Positions 1 through 13,360 of a DNA stretch of 64,000 bases are shown piece by piece. The notes under the pieces are model-generated. The model was not told the origin of the DNA. It saw only the letters and a program-made list of their open reading frames with translations, and did not search any database. Numbering within the stretch: position 1 is the first letter of the stretch; each line of letters starts with the position of its first letter. The DNA lies in the NCBI GenBank assembly GCA_028023455.1, contig JAQFVV010006255.1:370001-434000 (forward strand). Reading direction: 5' to 3'. The stretch is from Epiperipatus broadwayi (lineage: Eukaryota; Onychophora; Udeonychophora; Euonychophora; Peripatidae). A program made the position numbers and the translations under genes.

Positions 1-80
1 CTGCATGAAGAGTTTTCTACTGCCATTAACAGTCTGTGTAAGCATATGAAATGATGATCATATAATGTTTTGATGGATGT
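1..80. repeat. Truncated copy of a dispersed repeat (see 12901-13165)
   Basis: The first about 80 bases align by eye with about 13090-13165: both contain a GAGAGTTTT/GAGTTTTCT block, then 'tgtgtaagcat' and then 'gatcat(a/g)t(a/g)atg' in the same order and spacing. The window edge cuts the copy, so its full length is unknown. The family is not one I recognise. Confidence 0.55.
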
Positions 81-2252
81 AAGTTGATAATCTCTAGTCT
101 AATGAATGATTAATTAAAATTATTAATTTGATTAAAGATTTAACAAAAAAAATAGATTTTTTATAATATCAAATTAAGGGGGGAGATATATAGATTAGTA
201 GTAATCAATATAAAATCAATTCTGATTAATGCTTTAATATTTTTTTTCCTAATGGAAGGTAATTTACATATATATTAAAAAAATTTAAACTCCATTAATC
301 AGAATACTGGTTAGTTTTGTATTGATTTTCTTATCTACTGTTAGGCCACTTTCATATTTTAAAAAAAAATATTTTTGTTTTTTTGAAATGAATTTTAATA
401 TTCTTGGTATATGTGTTATCACTTGCAGCTTTAGAATATTTTTCAAATAATATTTATTACCAAGTTGATAGCAGTTGTTATCTAACTGAAACATTGGTAT
501 AACAGTAACTGCTAATAAATATTCAGCTCAGCATAGTTAATCTCAAGAAGTAGGAAATGTCCATCTAACTTGTCTTGTGCATGTGACCAATATAAAAGAT
601 ATAAACATTACTACAAACAATACAAAGCCAAACATCATTTCCAACTGCTCCTGCATTATCTCAACTTGGCTAGAGTACCTAATGTTTACATCTTTTTTTC
701 TCATATCTTCTAGATCAGGGAGATGCAAGATGCTCTAAATTTAACTATCAAGAATATAATCATAATGAGTATATTACAACTTTATTAACATGACAACAAC
801 AAAACAAAACACACAAAATTAAAAATGCATTTCACATTATAGGGATCAATATATGATCCATGTTGAACAAATATAATATATCAAGGTAATTCACTGGAGT
901 TTGAACTTAGAATAATTACTTAAATAGTGTTGGGTTAATAAATTGAACACATGTTTAATTAATCTCAATACTATAGGGTAAACACTAACATTAATTTGTG
1001 TTTAAATATAGATTACTGATCCTTTTAGACAAATTTAACTGACTAATTTCACAAAATAATCATAACTGGAGGCTGAGAAATATTGAAATAATCATTAACT
1101 CTGTTTATACAGCATTACATGTATTTTATAATTATCAAAGTGTCTTACAAAAATATTAGTTTAACATTATGTGGTGCACTATGTACTGTGAAACATGGTT
1201 ATTATTTATATTACCTCATGCATTCCAATGATCCATAAAATGAATAACATGACTACTTAGGAATATTGTTACACATAAACACTCTAACTGCCCAGGATTT
1301 AGCATATTTATAATTTTACCACATCATAAGTGAACATTATCATAAAATTATTCAATTATTCTGACATTTTCATGGTCTGAGTACTTATAAACATTCAGAT
1401 ACAATAGATCAGAAACAAAGAGGGGGACTTTAAGTACATTACAAATAACTGAAATACTAGGCCATGAGAAGAAATACTGAGTTAAGAAATATCAAAATAC
1501 ATATAAACAGTATGTTAGCCTTCACATACAAAAAATTATAACTTGGGTATATAGCTGTAGATATACAGCAGGAAATATTTATCTACTTAAATAATAAATA
1601 CTGGAAAATAATTGCAGCCTAGCAAGAAAATATTAATGGAAATCCCTTATAAAATCTTAAATAATTGTTCTGGAAGTTAAAGTTTCATATGTCTTAAATA
1701 TGAAATAACTTTTCCACATGTCACACAAATGATCATATGACATATACAAATGTCAGATTATCGCACACCCTGAAAAATCTTTCCCTTGATTGTAATATAG
1801 AATTTACAATAATTTAAAATAAATAACTCTTCTATATAGGCTCTGGATCCATCCAAAGATTATTAACACAAATACATTCACTCTTTCCAATGTGGATTTT
1901 CAATTTGATTTTTTTTATGTCACCAGAAAATATATAAAATTTAAACTAGTCAGTATTTGCTACTGTTGATTAAATGTTCTTTTGAAAAATTAAAAATACT
2001 ACAGTTTATTTTTTCTCATTTCCTTGCATTTCATTTTGTATAGATATTTTTTAATGAGTCTGTAATTTTTCCTGTAATTATTTGACATTATAAATGAATA
2101 ATTTAATAAAAAGTGAAACTATTAAATATATATATAAGTAGTGTGGAGTGTGACATTTAAACAATAATTTTCACTATAATCTCTATAAATCAATGAGATT
2201 GATATGGTTAACTTTTATTTATAAAGTATACTCATACAAATGTCACACTATT

Positions 2253-2253
<1 letters not shown>
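81..2253. other. AT-rich non-coding DNA
   Basis: No exon-like reading frame, splice-site pair or structured repeat stands out. Short reading frames here (for example 285-494 and 543-728 on the minus strand) have no recognisable domain and the composition of random AT-rich sequence. Confidence 0.6.
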
Positions 2254-2317
<64 letters not shown>

Positions 2318-2361
2318 TTGTACTTCATATATATATATATATATATATATGAAGTACAAGG
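2254..2361. repeat. (CT)n-(TA)n compound microsatellite fused to a perfect palindrome
   Basis: A CT run of about 17 units (2254-2287) passes directly into a TA run (to 2315). A perfect 46-bp palindrome follows at 2316-2361, whose outer arms read CCTTGTACTTC and GAAGTACAAGG around an (AT)n core. The reading frame that crosses this block translates to serine-leucine and tyrosine-isoleucine repeats and is an artefact of the microsatellite. Confidence 0.9.
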
Positions 2362-3504
2362 AACTAATTAAAAAAATTCTAACATTAAAACAGCAAATTG
2401 CAAGCATGTAAAATAAAATTAAAGGAATTATACAAAATTATGCATTAAGTCATTGGAAACCAAATATATAAGTAAGTTACCAATATTTGTGTTCATGGAA
2501 AGAGTCTATGGTAAAAGTCCACAAATAATTGATTATTTATGTACAGAAGTCAGGTTTTAAGCAAGCTATGTTTCGGAGTGGGTTTCAAGTTTCTCTAGAG
2601 ATTATATTTATATTTCAGAATTCCTTTTCATATATTTTTTTTAAACAGAGCTTTGAATATTTTAATTTACAGAGCATTTTTTTCAATCATATGGGCATTC
2701 TTGAAGCACTTTATGTTTGATATCTAGAAGAGCTTCTTAGTTTAGGAAATATTTATTGTCTATTTAATAATTCAATTAAAACTTATATCATAGCAGAAAT
2801 ATTTGTTAAGCACAATTCTTTCAGTGCTCTATGGTAAAGTTACAGTGAATGGTTGATATGTTTTTTTCTACATTGCTTAGGCAGGTATTTCTGCTTAAAA
2901 TGATAAGTATTGATTTTCTAGTAACAATAGCATAGATGCACTTCATGTTGCCACACTGGCCCACACTCACCCAAAAACAACTAAAGCAGATCAATTTTTA
3001 CTCCTCCAGTCTCTGTATTTTTACTTCTGTTTGTTTCTGCAGAGTTTCCAGCAGTGACTGATTTGAAAATCTAGTTTGATACTAATTGTAACCAAAAGTT
3101 TTTGCAGAATATTGCTTAATTAAAATTTTCTAGGAATTTCTCTGATTAAAAGTATTAATAAAAATTTGTTTTGGATGATAATGACACTTAATCAAGCTAT
3201 CTAATCTTTATTAAAAAAAAATTTTTACTAAAAAATTTTATTGCCACTCTTCTACTAACCAATTTTTTTTTTTCGATACCTATTGTTTCAGTAATTATAC
3301 TTGATTAGTTTTGTACATGTTTTTATCAAATTAAAACTTTTATTGCTAAGATAACAAAATTAACATAAAATAAAATATTTGTATTTATATATTGGATTAT
3401 ATTGGTTATTTCTATCATCTAATATTAATTATTGAATATCTTTAGAAAAATTTAACTTTATTTCAATTTTTAAATTACGTTCAACTGATGCATGTTAGTA
3501 TATG
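2362..3504. other. AT-rich non-coding DNA
   Basis: No coding signal is supported. A slightly GC-richer stretch at about 2935-3080 includes a pyrimidine tract followed by CTGCAG, which resembles a splice acceptor. The sequence after it meets stops in every frame within a few dozen bases or encodes nothing recognisable. Confidence 0.5.
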
Positions 3505-3660
3505 CACAGTGTTTGAGAGGTATTATTCTCCCCTCTTCTTCAGATGTTTCTGGCCTGACCAATGACAGTATTAGCATGGGAATCGAACCTGGAGCCTTAG
3601 TTTCTTGAGTATTGAATTTTAAGTTAATGCTCTGACCAACTGAGCCATCCTGTCAAAGGT
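3505..3660 (-). mobile_element. tRNA-derived SINE, single copy
   Basis: Read on the minus strand, a unit starts near 3657 with a tRNA-like head. It has a D-arm/A-box (GGCTCAGTTGGTCAGAGC) and, about 45 nt on, a B-box (GGTTCGATTCC). The tail runs through GGCCAGAAACATCTGAAGA towards 3505. The same unit is found twice, head to head, at 30822-31399. In the known biology of such elements the A and B boxes form an internal RNA polymerase III promoter and mobilisation is by a partner LINE. The anticodon-loop region is degenerate, so this is not a functional tRNA gene. Confidence 0.8.
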
Positions 3661-6600
3661 AACAATCAGTAGAAATTTCATACACTTATTTACAAGGTTC
3701 CTCCTGATTTCTCCACTTTTGAAAGAGAAAAATTGATCAGTGATATTCCTACATTATGAATAGTTTCTCTGGGCTGATTTATGTGTTATTTGCCAATGTT
3801 ATGTGAGCAGTATCTTTGAATTTTCTTCTTTGTACTGTTTTTTCTCTATTCAATATTTTGTATTTTCCCAATTGAACATATCTTCATTGGTACATAAATG
3901 GTCTGCTAACAAAATTAAAATTTTTTAGCTTAAAATAAAACAAAAGAATATTTTTCTTTAAATCTTTTAATCTTAAGTTTTAATGAATTAACCCTAAAGT
4001 GAAATTGATTAAATATGTATGTATCTAAAATAAAATATAATTACTTTTTAAAGAAAAATTTTTAAGAAAATATGATTTTAATTATTACCTGACGCTTAGT
4101 AAATATCTATATTTAATATTTAACAATATAAACTAAACTGATGCTATAAAAATTAAGTCCAAAGTAAATCAAATTGGTTATATTTAAATACAGTTTATGT
4201 GGTCCATTTACACCCACATACACACAACAACAACAAAATTAACAAAAGTTAATTGCCTTAAAATGAAGCAAATATATGTAGACATATATTTAGCTTCAAT
4301 ATATTTATATATATGTTATTCATAAAAATATTTGCATTAACATATATATATACTAAATATTTTAAAGATATAAAATATACACATTTATACTATAGCATAT
4401 ATATATATATTAGAAACTACAAAATAGTTGAAAACGCTTCTAAGTGACGGTTATAGATATATTTTTATAAACTTTTAAGTACTGTATTTTCTAATATTTA
4501 TTTATAAATTTACGTACATTATTTTGAAGAAATACAGACATTGACTTATAATATATATAGTAACAGAATGCATCCACATTATTAGTAATTTATATATATT
4601 TAGAAAATGTATATTCTAGAGAAAATCAGATTTGTGCAAATCCATATTTTATACTTATGCTTTATAATAACTAAATAATAGCTACTTAATCAAAATTATT
4701 ATTTTCTCTGTTTTCTTACTCATTGTTTATAACATTGTAGAATTTTGGTAAGAATGTGTAAATAGGATAGAAAGGATTATGTTGTATGCATATAGACATA
4801 ATAATATATTAGTTATTTATAATTCACTAATTATTTTTGAAATCCTATGAAATGGAATAACAGTATTAATATTATCATTCTTGATTTTCAATTGATTGTA
4901 CAAAATAATTTATTACCAAAAATGTTTTATTTTTCTTTTGTTGTAATAAATATTCTCTTTGAAGTCTAAAAAAATCATATTTCAATTATTGCATATCTAA
5001 TTAACTGAAAATGGAAAGTTATGATTGATCTATGATTTTTTATAGAAAAATTCAGTCCTGGTTTTTGACATTTTTTTTTAAAAAAAAAAAACAAGTTATG
5101 AAATGATATTTTTATTTAAAGTATTTTCTTCTTAAACCTGCTAAATTATATTATTTAATCAATAGCTTTAGCATTATTCATTTATGTTGTGCTAAATAAA
5201 ATAATGCCTTAAGAAATTAATTTTAATGGAAGGATTAAAATGTATTTACATCATTCTAAAAATAAAATGCCAGAAAAAATTACCATACATATTGAAAAAA
5301 TACTTCTTCAAAAATAAGTTTATTATTAAAAAAAATATATGTACAGAAAATAAATGCATAATTGAATAATGAATGTTATTTTATTATTTTTAAAGGAAAT
5401 AATGCTAACAAATTAAATATAACCTTTTTCTAGGTTTATTTTAAAAGATAAAAATATGTTGATATTTCTTTTCTCAACAAAGAACTTATATTGTAAGTTA
5501 TTAGGAATAATAGAATAATCAAAATGCAAAAGTTTCCCAATTATGAATCCAAATAATACTTCAGCCTCATTTATGGAAACATAAGTATAAAAGCAAACTT
5601 ACATTAATAAATATTGCATTAAAATTCTGGTAGACCAATGGACAATTTAAAAAGATTATTGATTGATTAAATAATGAAACTGTTATTTACTGTATAAATA
5701 TTATTGTTTAAGCTCTACCCCAGGAAATTGTAGTTGTGGAATTATTTTCATCATTTGTATTTATTGTGTTTTTCTTGAACAATTTTATTATTTACTATTA
5801 ATAAATTTGCTTTTAAAAATGGATTTAAGCCTGGACTTTCATTGTGAGCATCTACCATAAGAGTACTTTCAATATCTCAATGAATACTTTAGTTTTATAT
5901 CCAAATTGTATATAACTCATGCTATAGACCTATATTGTTTATTACTTGATTGAAAAGGCTATATTATTAACTGGGGGAATGTGTAATTAGCATTTATGTA
6001 TTTTTATCTACTAATTATTGAGCATAAAATAATCTAATGATCTTATTTTTGTGCAATATTTTATATTTTGTAAATAGAAATTGATGATACCAAACCACTA
6101 TGATTATGCCATTATTTGTATTTGATTTTACTTATTAAGAAAATAAGAATATTAAAAATTTATAAAAAGTCATGGTGATCTTAAATATTAATTAAGAAGA
6201 ATGTTTATGATTTGCTTATGAAAAACTTTTATTATATCCTCATGATCATTTATCCAAAGAGGCAAATTTCTTCCTTCTTCCATTAATTATATTGTTTGTC
6301 ACAACCGCATTCCTTTGTCATTGCTCTTTTATTATTGGTTAATATAAAAGGATTTTTAAAATTTATTTGATACTACAAATGATTTCATTCTTTATTTAAT
6401 TATGAATATAGTTCGGTCATATGATTATCTTAATCGATTTCAATGTCTAAATGTAAGATAATAACTTTAAGGGATATTGCCTTATAACAGTATTGTCCTG
6501 TGGACTATATATCTGGACATATCTTTTTAATGATTGTATTATGATATATAGCTGATATTGAAAGATAAAGGCCAACTCATCTGAATTATAAATAAATGTC

Positions 6601-7406
6601 TAATCATTACTATTTTCTACCGTGCTAATCCTCAAATGATCTTATATCACTGAAAAGTATCAGGCTAAATCCTTATAATGTATTAGTTTGCCAGGTTTTC
6701 ACCAGGCTAAATGATCAATAATGGAATATAAATATTTTAGAAATATATAATTTACTTGGACGGCGGGAAGAGTATCATAATCTCATTGTGCCTTCCATAT
6801 ATATCATAAATACATTGAGTAAGACAGAGACAATCATTATATTAATTTATCTAAAGAAGAAACTATTTAAATATTAACTCTGCAGTGATTTTTAATTAAC
6901 CATTGTCCCACTTAATTATTTTATTTAAAAGAGGGGTATAGAAAGAAAAAAAACTGTTGGTGTCTGAATTGCTGTACATACAAATAAAGTTAGTGTCATT
7001 AAAAGTTTCATATTTTTACGCCCTATACTACATCAAATGATATAAAAAAAAATTACAATAGCAGTAGAAAAGTTAAATGGATAATTAAAAAAAAGAGTAA
7101 AGATAAAATACTGAAGATGATCCCATAATTTATCTAACAATTCAATAAGAGATTCTTTTGTTACCAATTTCCTATTGTTACTTATAATTAATTCCCGTAT
7201 AAGAATGGCATTTGGCCTGTTAGTAGTTTGACTTTAGAATTCAACACATATAATACTTTGCCAAAATCTTAAATGTTATTAAATCTTAATATATTATATC
7301 CTTTTAATATTTGCGTGTGCAGCAAATATAGATTGCCTTTTTAATTATCAAAATTGGAAAAGAATAAAAATCTTTATGCTATCTTCCATAAAATAATAAT
7401 CAGAAA
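3661..7406. other. Very AT-rich non-coding DNA
   Basis: This is 3.7 kb of A/T runs and short (TA)n tracts (about 4300-4420), with a T8/A11 foldback near 5070-5090. I see no gene, exon or recognisable transposon fragment. Confidence 0.6.
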
Positions 7407-7593
7407 ATAATAATGACTTCTTTATAACAGCCATATAAATCTCGGCAATAATATTACACATAAAAAGTCTTTTTCAACACTTGGTTTGATGGGTTTTTTT
7501 TAAAGAAGGGCATCAAACCAGGTGTTGAAAAAGGTTTTTTATGTGTAATATTATTACTGAGATTTATATAGCAGTTATAAAGAATTCATTATT
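7407..7593. repeat. 187-bp imperfect inverted repeat (foldback/MITE-like)
   Basis: Two arms of about 80 bp, for example CAACACTTGGTTTGATG on the left and CATCAAACCAGGTGTTG on the right, are complementary with few mismatches around a loop of about 20 bases near 7495-7510. The structure folds into one long hairpin. It has no coding capacity and is probably a non-autonomous DNA-transposon derivative. Confidence 0.85.
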
Positions 7594-8580
7594 TTTTTTT
7601 TAATTATATATCTCGAATCAATAATTAATGATTGCCACCTGGTCATTATAAGCAATATGCACTTACTTTTTCGCACATGCTAGATAAAAATCATGTGGTA
7701 TATAAAATTATTTAGATATACTGTGAATAGTTGAATTATAATATTTTTGGTGAAGCTAATTTAAAACTGTAAAAGGTATTTGTATTCTTAACGGGGTTTT
7801 TGAGTGGGATTGGGGGATATGTAAGTGATAAAATGAATTATTTAATAAAAGTTTCCTCATCTATCAATACAGAAACTCTTTTGCTTCATTTAAACTAATA
7901 AATTATCTTATTCAAACAAAAAGAATGATAATTTTATAAAAAATAAATAATGATTATTTTTTTTAAAAAATTTAAAAATAAAATTTAATAAACAAATATT
8001 TGATGAAAAAATATTTATTATTAAAATCATATGTAAAAATATATATTTTTAAAAACTTTTTTTTTTCATTTTATAAGATTATTTTTTGAATAATATGTAT
8101 GTTATATATGTATATGTAAGTTAGTTTATTGTTTTATATACTTAAATGTATTTTTTTTTTTTCGTTATTGCTTGTAATACATTAGCAAAACGTTTTTTAT
8201 GTCCCATTGAGGAGTGGCCTAAAAATGTGACATATCTATTAAAAAGTGGAAATGTAATTACATGAACCACTAATCCATTATCAACGAAATAACAGCAGCA
8301 TGAAAGCATTTGGTGTCCAGTATTTAGACCAAGCAAAATGACAAGCAGACAATAAAGAAAAAATAAATGGAGAATTAAATAAAGAGCAGAAATTTAATAC
8401 AAAAAGGGATTAATTGTATTAGAAACTTTGATAAGTCAACATTTTTAAGACAACTGAAAACAGTTTATGTTAGATGTTTTTTTATTATTTAACTTTCATA
8501 TTGGAAAGTCATTTATTATTTACTAACTGTGAACATGTTTTACAATATATATAATGTTTGGAGATTATTTATTTAGTACA
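7594..8580. other. AT-rich non-coding DNA
   Basis: Homopolymer-rich DNA, especially at 7900-8160. The minus-strand 64-codon frame at 8142-8336 has no family resemblance. No repeat boundary is visible before the mariner terminal repeat at 8583. Confidence 0.5.
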
Positions 8581-9468
8581 TATATGAGGGATACCCAAAA
8601 ATAACCAGAATTTTATAATAAAAATTATTTATTTATTTTTAAGTGTTATTAATTAATCTGTTTCAAATTACTATCCATTTGATGCAATACACTGGTCTAA
8701 ATGTGTTTTTCATTTTTCAAAGTAGTTCGGAAACATGATGTCTTTTAATTCCTCCATCATTTTTTTTCACCACTTCTGAGTCCGTAAAAAAAAAATTGAG
8801 ACATTTTTTTATTTGAGAGATTTAAAAAACTCCCATGAAATAAAATTAAGCAAATATGGTTGATAGATAAGCTGGGTCATGCTGAATTTAATTAAAAATT
8901 GTTTCATACCAAAGGTTTTGAGAGATGACACTTTGTTGAAGTGAAGTTTGCCCTCTTTTCTTTGCCACAAATGGGATATTTACATTTTACTGCATCACAT
9001 AAATGTTTCAGAACTTGCTGATAAAATGCCTGACCATTATGAACTAAATCTGAGAGAAAAATTCCATTTGCATAAAAAAAATCAGCATTGTTTTTACTTT
9101 GGACTTCACTTGTGATGCTTTTTAGGGATATGAATTTAACATTTCAATTAGACTACTCATAAACTTGTGTTTTTATGAAATCAGCTTGCTTGTAATCTGT
9201 TTCAAACATTACAATTGTTTTCCCTGTTGTTTTCTGTAAACAAAAACAGAATTTTTATACATTGTTTGGACTTTTCAGTCATTATAAAAATCAAATGCAC
9301 TTTAGAAAAAAATGTGCTATGTGGCATTATAATTTCATAAGGTGATGTTATTTGGAAGATTGATACAGAAGGATTCCTGCAAGAAGTGTATAACAGCAGA
9401 AGCATATACTACAACAGGTGTGCAAACTAGAGAGTGATTTTAATTATTTTTGGGTACCACCTCATATA
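8581..9468 (-). mobile_element. Decayed mariner-family DNA transposon (minus strand)
   Basis: Imperfect terminal inverted repeats of about 22-23 bp bound the element: 8583-8604 (TATGAGGGATACCCAAAAAT) and the reverse complement of 9444-9466. TA lies at both edges, as expected for mariner target duplications. Minus-strand translation, with stops and frameshifts, gives fragments typical of mariner transposases. Near 9130-9060 there is a KASQVKSKVKTMLI block, followed by a GQAFYQQVLKHL-like block. Near the end there is a block like NYFEKWKTHLDQCIASNG with a stop in place of W. The usual length is about 1.3 kb; this copy is about 0.89 kb, and the DNA-binding N-terminal half is mostly missing. It cannot be active. 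Confidence 0.8.
9030..9140 (-). pseudogene. Mariner transposase remnant, central catalytic-domain segment
   Basis: The minus-strand reading gives KASQVKSKVKTMLI and then a broken segment ending near the conserved FYQ-VLKHL-DAV block. In intact mariner transposases this lies between the first and second catalytic aspartates. Stops and frame changes interrupt it. The 67-codon minus frame at 9202-9405 lies in the same element but does not translate to recognisable transposase. Confidence 0.65.
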
Positions 9469-9800
9469 CATATAATTGTTTAAAAATAAAACACAACAGC
9501 AATGATCAAAGATATTTTCTTTTTGAAAATGTAATCAACTTATATTTTGATCATAGCAATGGCCTAAAAAAACTATTAGAAATTTGGAGAAATTAATATT
9601 TGAAAAACTTGATCTTTCCCAAAGTTGCAATTTAATCTTTAACTATGTTCATAATAATTAACAAATATTGAAAAGTGATTAAATGTTTGTGTGTGTGTGT
9701 GTGTTTCAGATATATATATAATTCTTCAAAATAACCTAGACAAATAAAAAAAATCTAGAAAAAAATATATGGACACTTGCAAATATTTTTAAATAACACT
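9469..9800. other. AT-rich non-coding DNA with a (GT)n microsatellite
   Basis: A pure GT run of about nine units occupies 9687-9704. Nothing else is identifiable. Confidence 0.7.
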
Positions 9801-9814
9801 TTAGTATTAGTATA

Positions 9815-10015
9815 TATGTTGAATTAAATATTTTTCATGGTTTGTTACTTTAATAAAGAACAGAAATAAGATTTTATCTATGTAAACAGAGATAGTCTTT
9901 GCCTTTAACATTGCCAGGAAACTATTAATTACTACTAAATAACAATTTTCCTGCGGCTAAATAAGTTTTGCCTATTAACTATAATAACTTTTTTGTTGGA
10001 ATTTATATATATTAA
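9815..10015 (+). repeat. Dispersed repeat, copy 1 of 2
   Basis: About 200 bp are homologous to 15060-15250. Shared blocks in the same order are ATAAGATTTTAT, a GCCAGGAAACTATTAATTAC core, TACTACTAA-TAACAAT, GGCTAAA-AAGTTT and TATAATA. By eye the copies are clearly related but not close. Family unknown; no terminal repeats or coding sequence are seen. Confidence 0.65.
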
Positions 10016-12897
10016 TTATTACAATCAAGGTATTAAAAGAGAGATTCTATTTCCAGCTTTGTATAATTAATTATGAGTGTAATAGCTTTAAAATGCCATA
10101 TTCCATCTGGCTGATAAATCAATTTCACTCAGAATTATCAACAATGATGACAAAGGTATGCTTATAAACATCATAGCTCCAAGAATAGGTGTCATTCTAG
10201 TCTTGATTTTTGGTCAACATTTAGAGTGTTTTTAAATCATAGAAAGGGGAGGGAATAATTTACTGTCTTTGTTTACATATTCATTAAGGCATATGTTTAA
10301 TTTAAATATATATATATTCTGAAACAAAAACAATAAATGCACTTGAACTATTGATTAAAAATAAATATTTTGTAGTAAAATCATATATGTTACATTATTA
10401 GTTATAAAATCGATCTAATTCTTATGGTGCAGGATTTCTTATGATTTCCAAAGCAATAAATAATTTGACTATTATTTTTATAATATATATATATATTTCA
10501 TAATTATACTGCAGTAATATTGTACATTAATATAAATCTTTCTTCCATGGAACTAAAATTTGAAAATGTCTATTAATTAATTCCTTAAATGTTTATATTG
10601 TAGTGCTTTCTTTTCAAAACTTAAATGTTAAATAACAATATGGTCTAATGTATTCTTATTCTAGCATTTATCATTTCAGTGGAGTGCACCAAAAAATACA
10701 TTAAAAAATTAATTAATAATTATTTTCAAATTTTCATTCTGTATAAGAATTATTTATTATTTTGCATAAAATTAATATTAGATTATATTTGTTGCAATAT
10801 TATTTAATTATTTTTTTTTTATTATGTAGTTTCAATTCATATTTTAAAGTATTTTTTATAAATATTTATATAAATTGTTATGACTGAAACACACAGGCTT
10901 ATTATATACCTGTGTCTATATATGTAATATATAGGGTATATGAGCACAGACATACCCTATATATTATAAATTGTTATGTTAAATATTAAATTAATTTTCA
11001 TTATAAAGACTACATTGAATAGCATTAATAAAACTATTATTTTAAGAGCATTATTAAACTGTTTAATATAGAATGACTCCATTGTTTGCTATTAATTTGG
11101 ACAAATTTCTGAGTTATTAATGTTTAATTATAACAGAATAATTTAAGTCTAATACTTAATGTATTATGTACATATCTACACTTTTTAAACAATGTATTTT
11201 TACAATTAAAAAAAAATGAAAGATAAATTTTAAATAAATTTCAAATTCATTTTTTTTTTAATTAGGCACAAAATTCTTACATCTTAATTCATTATTTTCA
11301 TGGCCCTCTTTTTAAAAGTTTATAAATATTTTTGAATAACTAATTTTTTTTTTAAAAAATGTTGTTTTGTCAAATTAAAGAAATTATTTTTCTCTTTCTG
11401 CCATATTTATGCTTGAATTTTGTTTGACCTCATTGCTAATATTTGTGCTATAATAAAGGAATGTAAATATTTTATTCTTTATAAATCATAACTATCTTTT
11501 TTTTTCGTTGTCACAGGCAAAAATACTTTAATTGACAAAGTTTAAATAGTTATATTTAAAAATGAAATAAAAAAGCAATGTGAAAATTAGAATTTAATTT
11601 TATTAGAAAGATATTAACTGTGGACATTAAAGAAATTTTTCATTAAATAAAACTCATACTGTTATTTGACATACAAATGATTAAGTTAAGTGTGTTCTAT
11701 TTTTGTTATGTTAGGAGATGATGTAATGTAAGTGAAAAATGTATATGCTTAAAAAAGTTGATTATACAGGATGCAACCACTGAAGAGAATAGTCTCTTCA
11801 AGCATGTTGTAAAAATCAAATAGATTATAGATTTTTTAAAGAAATGTTATTTTTAAGTTACCAAAAATTGATGTCAGTTATGCGCAATCCTTAATAATAA
11901 ACAATATTTCATGTAAGGATGAACATTTATATCAGTCTTAAGCAACATATGAAATAAATAAAGCCTCCATTTACAAATATTTTTGTTGATATTGTTGATG
12001 TTTAAAAATATTTTTAAAATATCATTATTATAACAATATGAATTCTGAGCTGTAGCTCTGACCTGATCTCTCGATCACTTAAGACCAGAGCCAATTATTT
12101 CAAGAGAATAGGCCAAAAAAATCCAGAATAATTTTTGATAGTTGCTCTTTATCAGTTTAGGAATATAATTAGCACTAACACATGGTATAATAGATTTAAT
12201 ATGCTTACACAAGTAACTCTAGAAAACAGTTATGTAGTATATATTATTGCTCAGAGAGAGATGTCATAGGATTCCATTATGATATATCCATAATTTATTT
12301 AAAGAATCAAAACTTACTACAGTTAGAATATTACTACAATTATTAAATTTTATAGTTGTTACATATAATATCTGAATTATATAGCTATACAATCAAGATA
12401 ATTTGGAACAAAATTATACACCATTTGAAATTTTCAGTCTAAAATTAAAACTAAATAAATGTGACTGCTGAATAAATATGTGCAATTACTGATCAAGAAC
12501 AAAGACATGAAAGTTGGTTATGAATCTGATCATAATTATTATCTTGAGTCCATTAATTATTCGTACTTATATTCATAGTTTAAATAGAATTATATAGAAT
12601 TTCAATTTTATGCTATAACAAAAATAAAACAATGCAATTTAGCTCCATTCCCATTCTTTAGTTTTTATATGGTTATTATTTCTGTTTATAATATTTTCAA
12701 TATTTTTTTTCAATAATTTTTCATACCTTGTCTTCCAAATGCCAAGACTCTTCTTAAAACTTCTTTTATTATTTTCTTATAAAACACTAATAAAAAAATC
12801 TGATTTACCTAATTTGTTTTATAATCTAAGGTTTTTTCTTTTTGAAATTGGTTAATGACTTATAACAGTGCTTTTATCTTATATTATTAATTATATT
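10016..12897. other. AT-rich non-coding DNA with small hairpins
   Basis: The only structure is short foldbacks: 10926-10971, with TATATAGGGTAT and its complement ATACCCTATATA as arms, and smaller hairpins near 11784-11801 and 12048-12107. No exon or transposon fragment is recognisable. Confidence 0.55.
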
Positions 12898-12900
12898 TTA

Positions 12901-13165
12901 CACAGACGTAAAACTCTCCATACAGTAGTACCACTCAGTGCAAGCCAGAGTAATCAATGGATGCAGGAAGATTTGTGCATAAAAGTATCTATCTAGTGAC
13001 AACTCTTTCAATATCCCTAGAATAGTTTTTAACTTGTGGCTTTTATTAGTAAGGAGTCTTGGATCTGAGAGCACTGAGTGGTGCTGCTGTATGGAGAGTT
13101 TTGCCTCTATGTAAACAGCTTGTGTAAGCATAAAGAATGGTGATCATGTGATGTTTAGTGGTTTA
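12901..13165. repeat. Dispersed repeat containing a 37-bp inverted repeat
   Basis: Arms at 12906-12942 and 13071-13107 match inversely over 37 bp with about five mismatches (core ACTCTCCATAC and GTATGGAGAGT). They flank about 130 bp. The segment from about 13090 to 13165 recurs at the left edge of the window (1-80) in the same orientation, so this is a repeat family and not a unique hairpin. The 77-codon minus frame across it is not supported as a gene. Confidence 0.7.
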
Positions 13166-13360
13166 AATCTATTTTATTTATACAAAGTAAATAATAGTGA
13201 TTTTATTTCTAAAATACCAACTGGAATATTTCTTTTTAGATCAGACCCTGCAACTGTGACTTTTCTTTTCTAATACTATTTTTAATTTGCCCATCTTTAC
13301 GAAGTCTATGTTATTCTTCTCCTTCACTTTCTTTGCATATCTTCATATAATCATATATAT
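13166..13360. other. Non-coding spacer
   Basis: No features apart from a mild pyrimidine bias before the inverted repeat that starts at 13361. Confidence 0.5.

Noticed and set aside
2990-3080. Coding exon after a CTGCAG acceptor-like site
   Set aside because: All three frames close quickly or give nothing recognisable, and there is no donor site at a sensible distance.
3580-3650. Functional tRNA gene on the minus strand
   Set aside because: The D- and T-arm-like boxes are present, but the acceptor and anticodon stems do not pair and the unit continues into a SINE tail found elsewhere.
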